A stretch of 32,214 nt of DNA, taken from assembly GCA_902490325.1 (NCBI GenBank), contig CABUDJ010000015.1, positions 1-32,214 on the forward strand, in the 5' to 3' direction. Position numbers and translations under genes: made by a program. The notes beneath the pieces were generated by a model. The model was not told the DNA's origin and searched no databases. It saw only the letters and a list, made by a program, of their open reading frames with translations. Positions within the stretch are counted from its first letter, which is position 1. Each line of letters opens with the position of its first letter. Source of the stretch: an uncultured Collinsella sp. Its GTDB lineage: Bacteria; Actinomycetota; Coriobacteriia; Coriobacteriales; Coriobacteriaceae. Of this stretch, positions 31,961-32,214 are shown in pieces.

Positions 31961-32214
31961 ATGAGATTATCGAGAACGATCGTAATAGCGTCATCCATCG
32001 TTGCGGCTATCTCGTTTATTTTCTATATTTGCCCTCTAAACGCAGTCATTTTGACGGATGAACAGATGAACGAGGTTTTGTTAGCGGTTTTAGGCGCAGG
32101 AATATCATCTTTGTTTCTCGGCACAATTGAATACTGCGATCGCTGTCGGGAGCTTGAAGATCGTTTTTTATTCGGTATCGAGCCGTTATTGTCCGGATTG
32201 GCGGCTCATGCAAA
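31961..32214 (+). CDS. Membrane protein, 3' partial, unknown function
   Basis: An open frame from ATG 31961 to the window edge (84 codons, no stop). It begins MRLSRTIVIASSIVAAISFI, a basic start plus a hydrophobic segment, followed by a second one (VLLAVLGAGISSLFLGTI) and a Cys pair in YCDRCRELEDR. AGGGTG lies upstream. The codons (ATA, TTA, GTT) are clearly more AT-rich than in the GT2 genes before it, which may indicate acquisition. It is not recognisable from this fragment. The 170 nt before it hold no clear terminator or promoter. Confidence 0.6.
   Translation, partial: MRLSRTIVIASSIVAAISFIFYICPLNAVILTDEQMNEVLLAVLGAGISSLFLGTIEYCDRCRELEDRFLFGIEPLLSGLAAHA

Noticed and set aside
1..32214. 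CRISPR array, prophage or conjugative element
   Set aside because: No regularly spaced repeats, no cas genes, no integrase, capsid or relaxase genes were seen in the window.

Overview
The window reads as a chromosomal segment of a high-GC Gram-positive actinobacterium, most likely a gut member of the Coriobacteriia and plausibly Collinsella. The reasons are a Rho with a long charged N-terminal extension, a sufCBDSU operon with a divergent Rrf2 regulator, a GGGtGRT/NifU-like pair, sortase-type surface anchoring and strong GC3 codon bias. The genus is an inference from gene content; no 16S rRNA is present.

Layout. Positions 1-4070 (+): rho (5' end outside the window) with a terminator, an unrecognised two-TM Ala-rich protein, and a VanZ-like membrane protein. 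4153-6328 (-): a ROK sugar kinase and a class I/II aminotransferase that carries a frameshift with an apparent short deletion. 6439-7014: promoter, tRNA-His, tRNA-Lys, and a partial tandem duplication of the tRNA-Lys 3' end plus terminator. 7061-10601 (-): an FAD oxidoreductase of the fumarate reductase/aspartate oxidase type, then a two-gene operon of a NifU-like protein and a GGGtGRT protein. 11005-11814 (+): a RAYT-like (IS200-type) protein with an added HTH and apparently no catalytic tyrosine. 11880-17125 (-): sufC-B-D-S-U, one tightly coupled Fe-S cluster assembly operon. 17348-18481 (+): an Rrf2/IscR-type regulator followed by a MntA-HepT toxin-antitoxin pair. 18609-22422 (+): a secreted, Ser/Asp-rich, sortase-anchored protein and a degenerate AAA-ATPase-like/PDDEXK-like protein. 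22447-24767 (-): a galactofuranosyltransferase-like GT2 and an acyltransferase-3 membrane protein. 24880-31790 (+): five GT2 genes (two close paralogues and one 828-residue double-GT protein), the core of a surface-polysaccharide cluster. 31961 to the end: the start of an AT-richer membrane protein.

How the parts fit. Two Fe-S themed loci (NifU-like/GGGtGRT and SUF) lie either side of the RAYT gene. A family of about 30-bp palindromes (three copies: one at the 3' end of sufU, two head-to-head in front of the Rrf2 regulator) flanks the suf operon and may be the REP-like partner of the RAYT gene. The right third is devoted to the cell surface: a wall-anchored protein, acyl decoration and serial glycosyl transfer.

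The most unusual observations are the tyrosine-less RAYT with its candidate REP family, the tRNA-Lys tail duplication, the GGGtGRT/NifU-like pair of unknown function, and the AAA/PDDEXK protein that has lost key catalytic residues. All family calls come from reading motifs; no database search was run.
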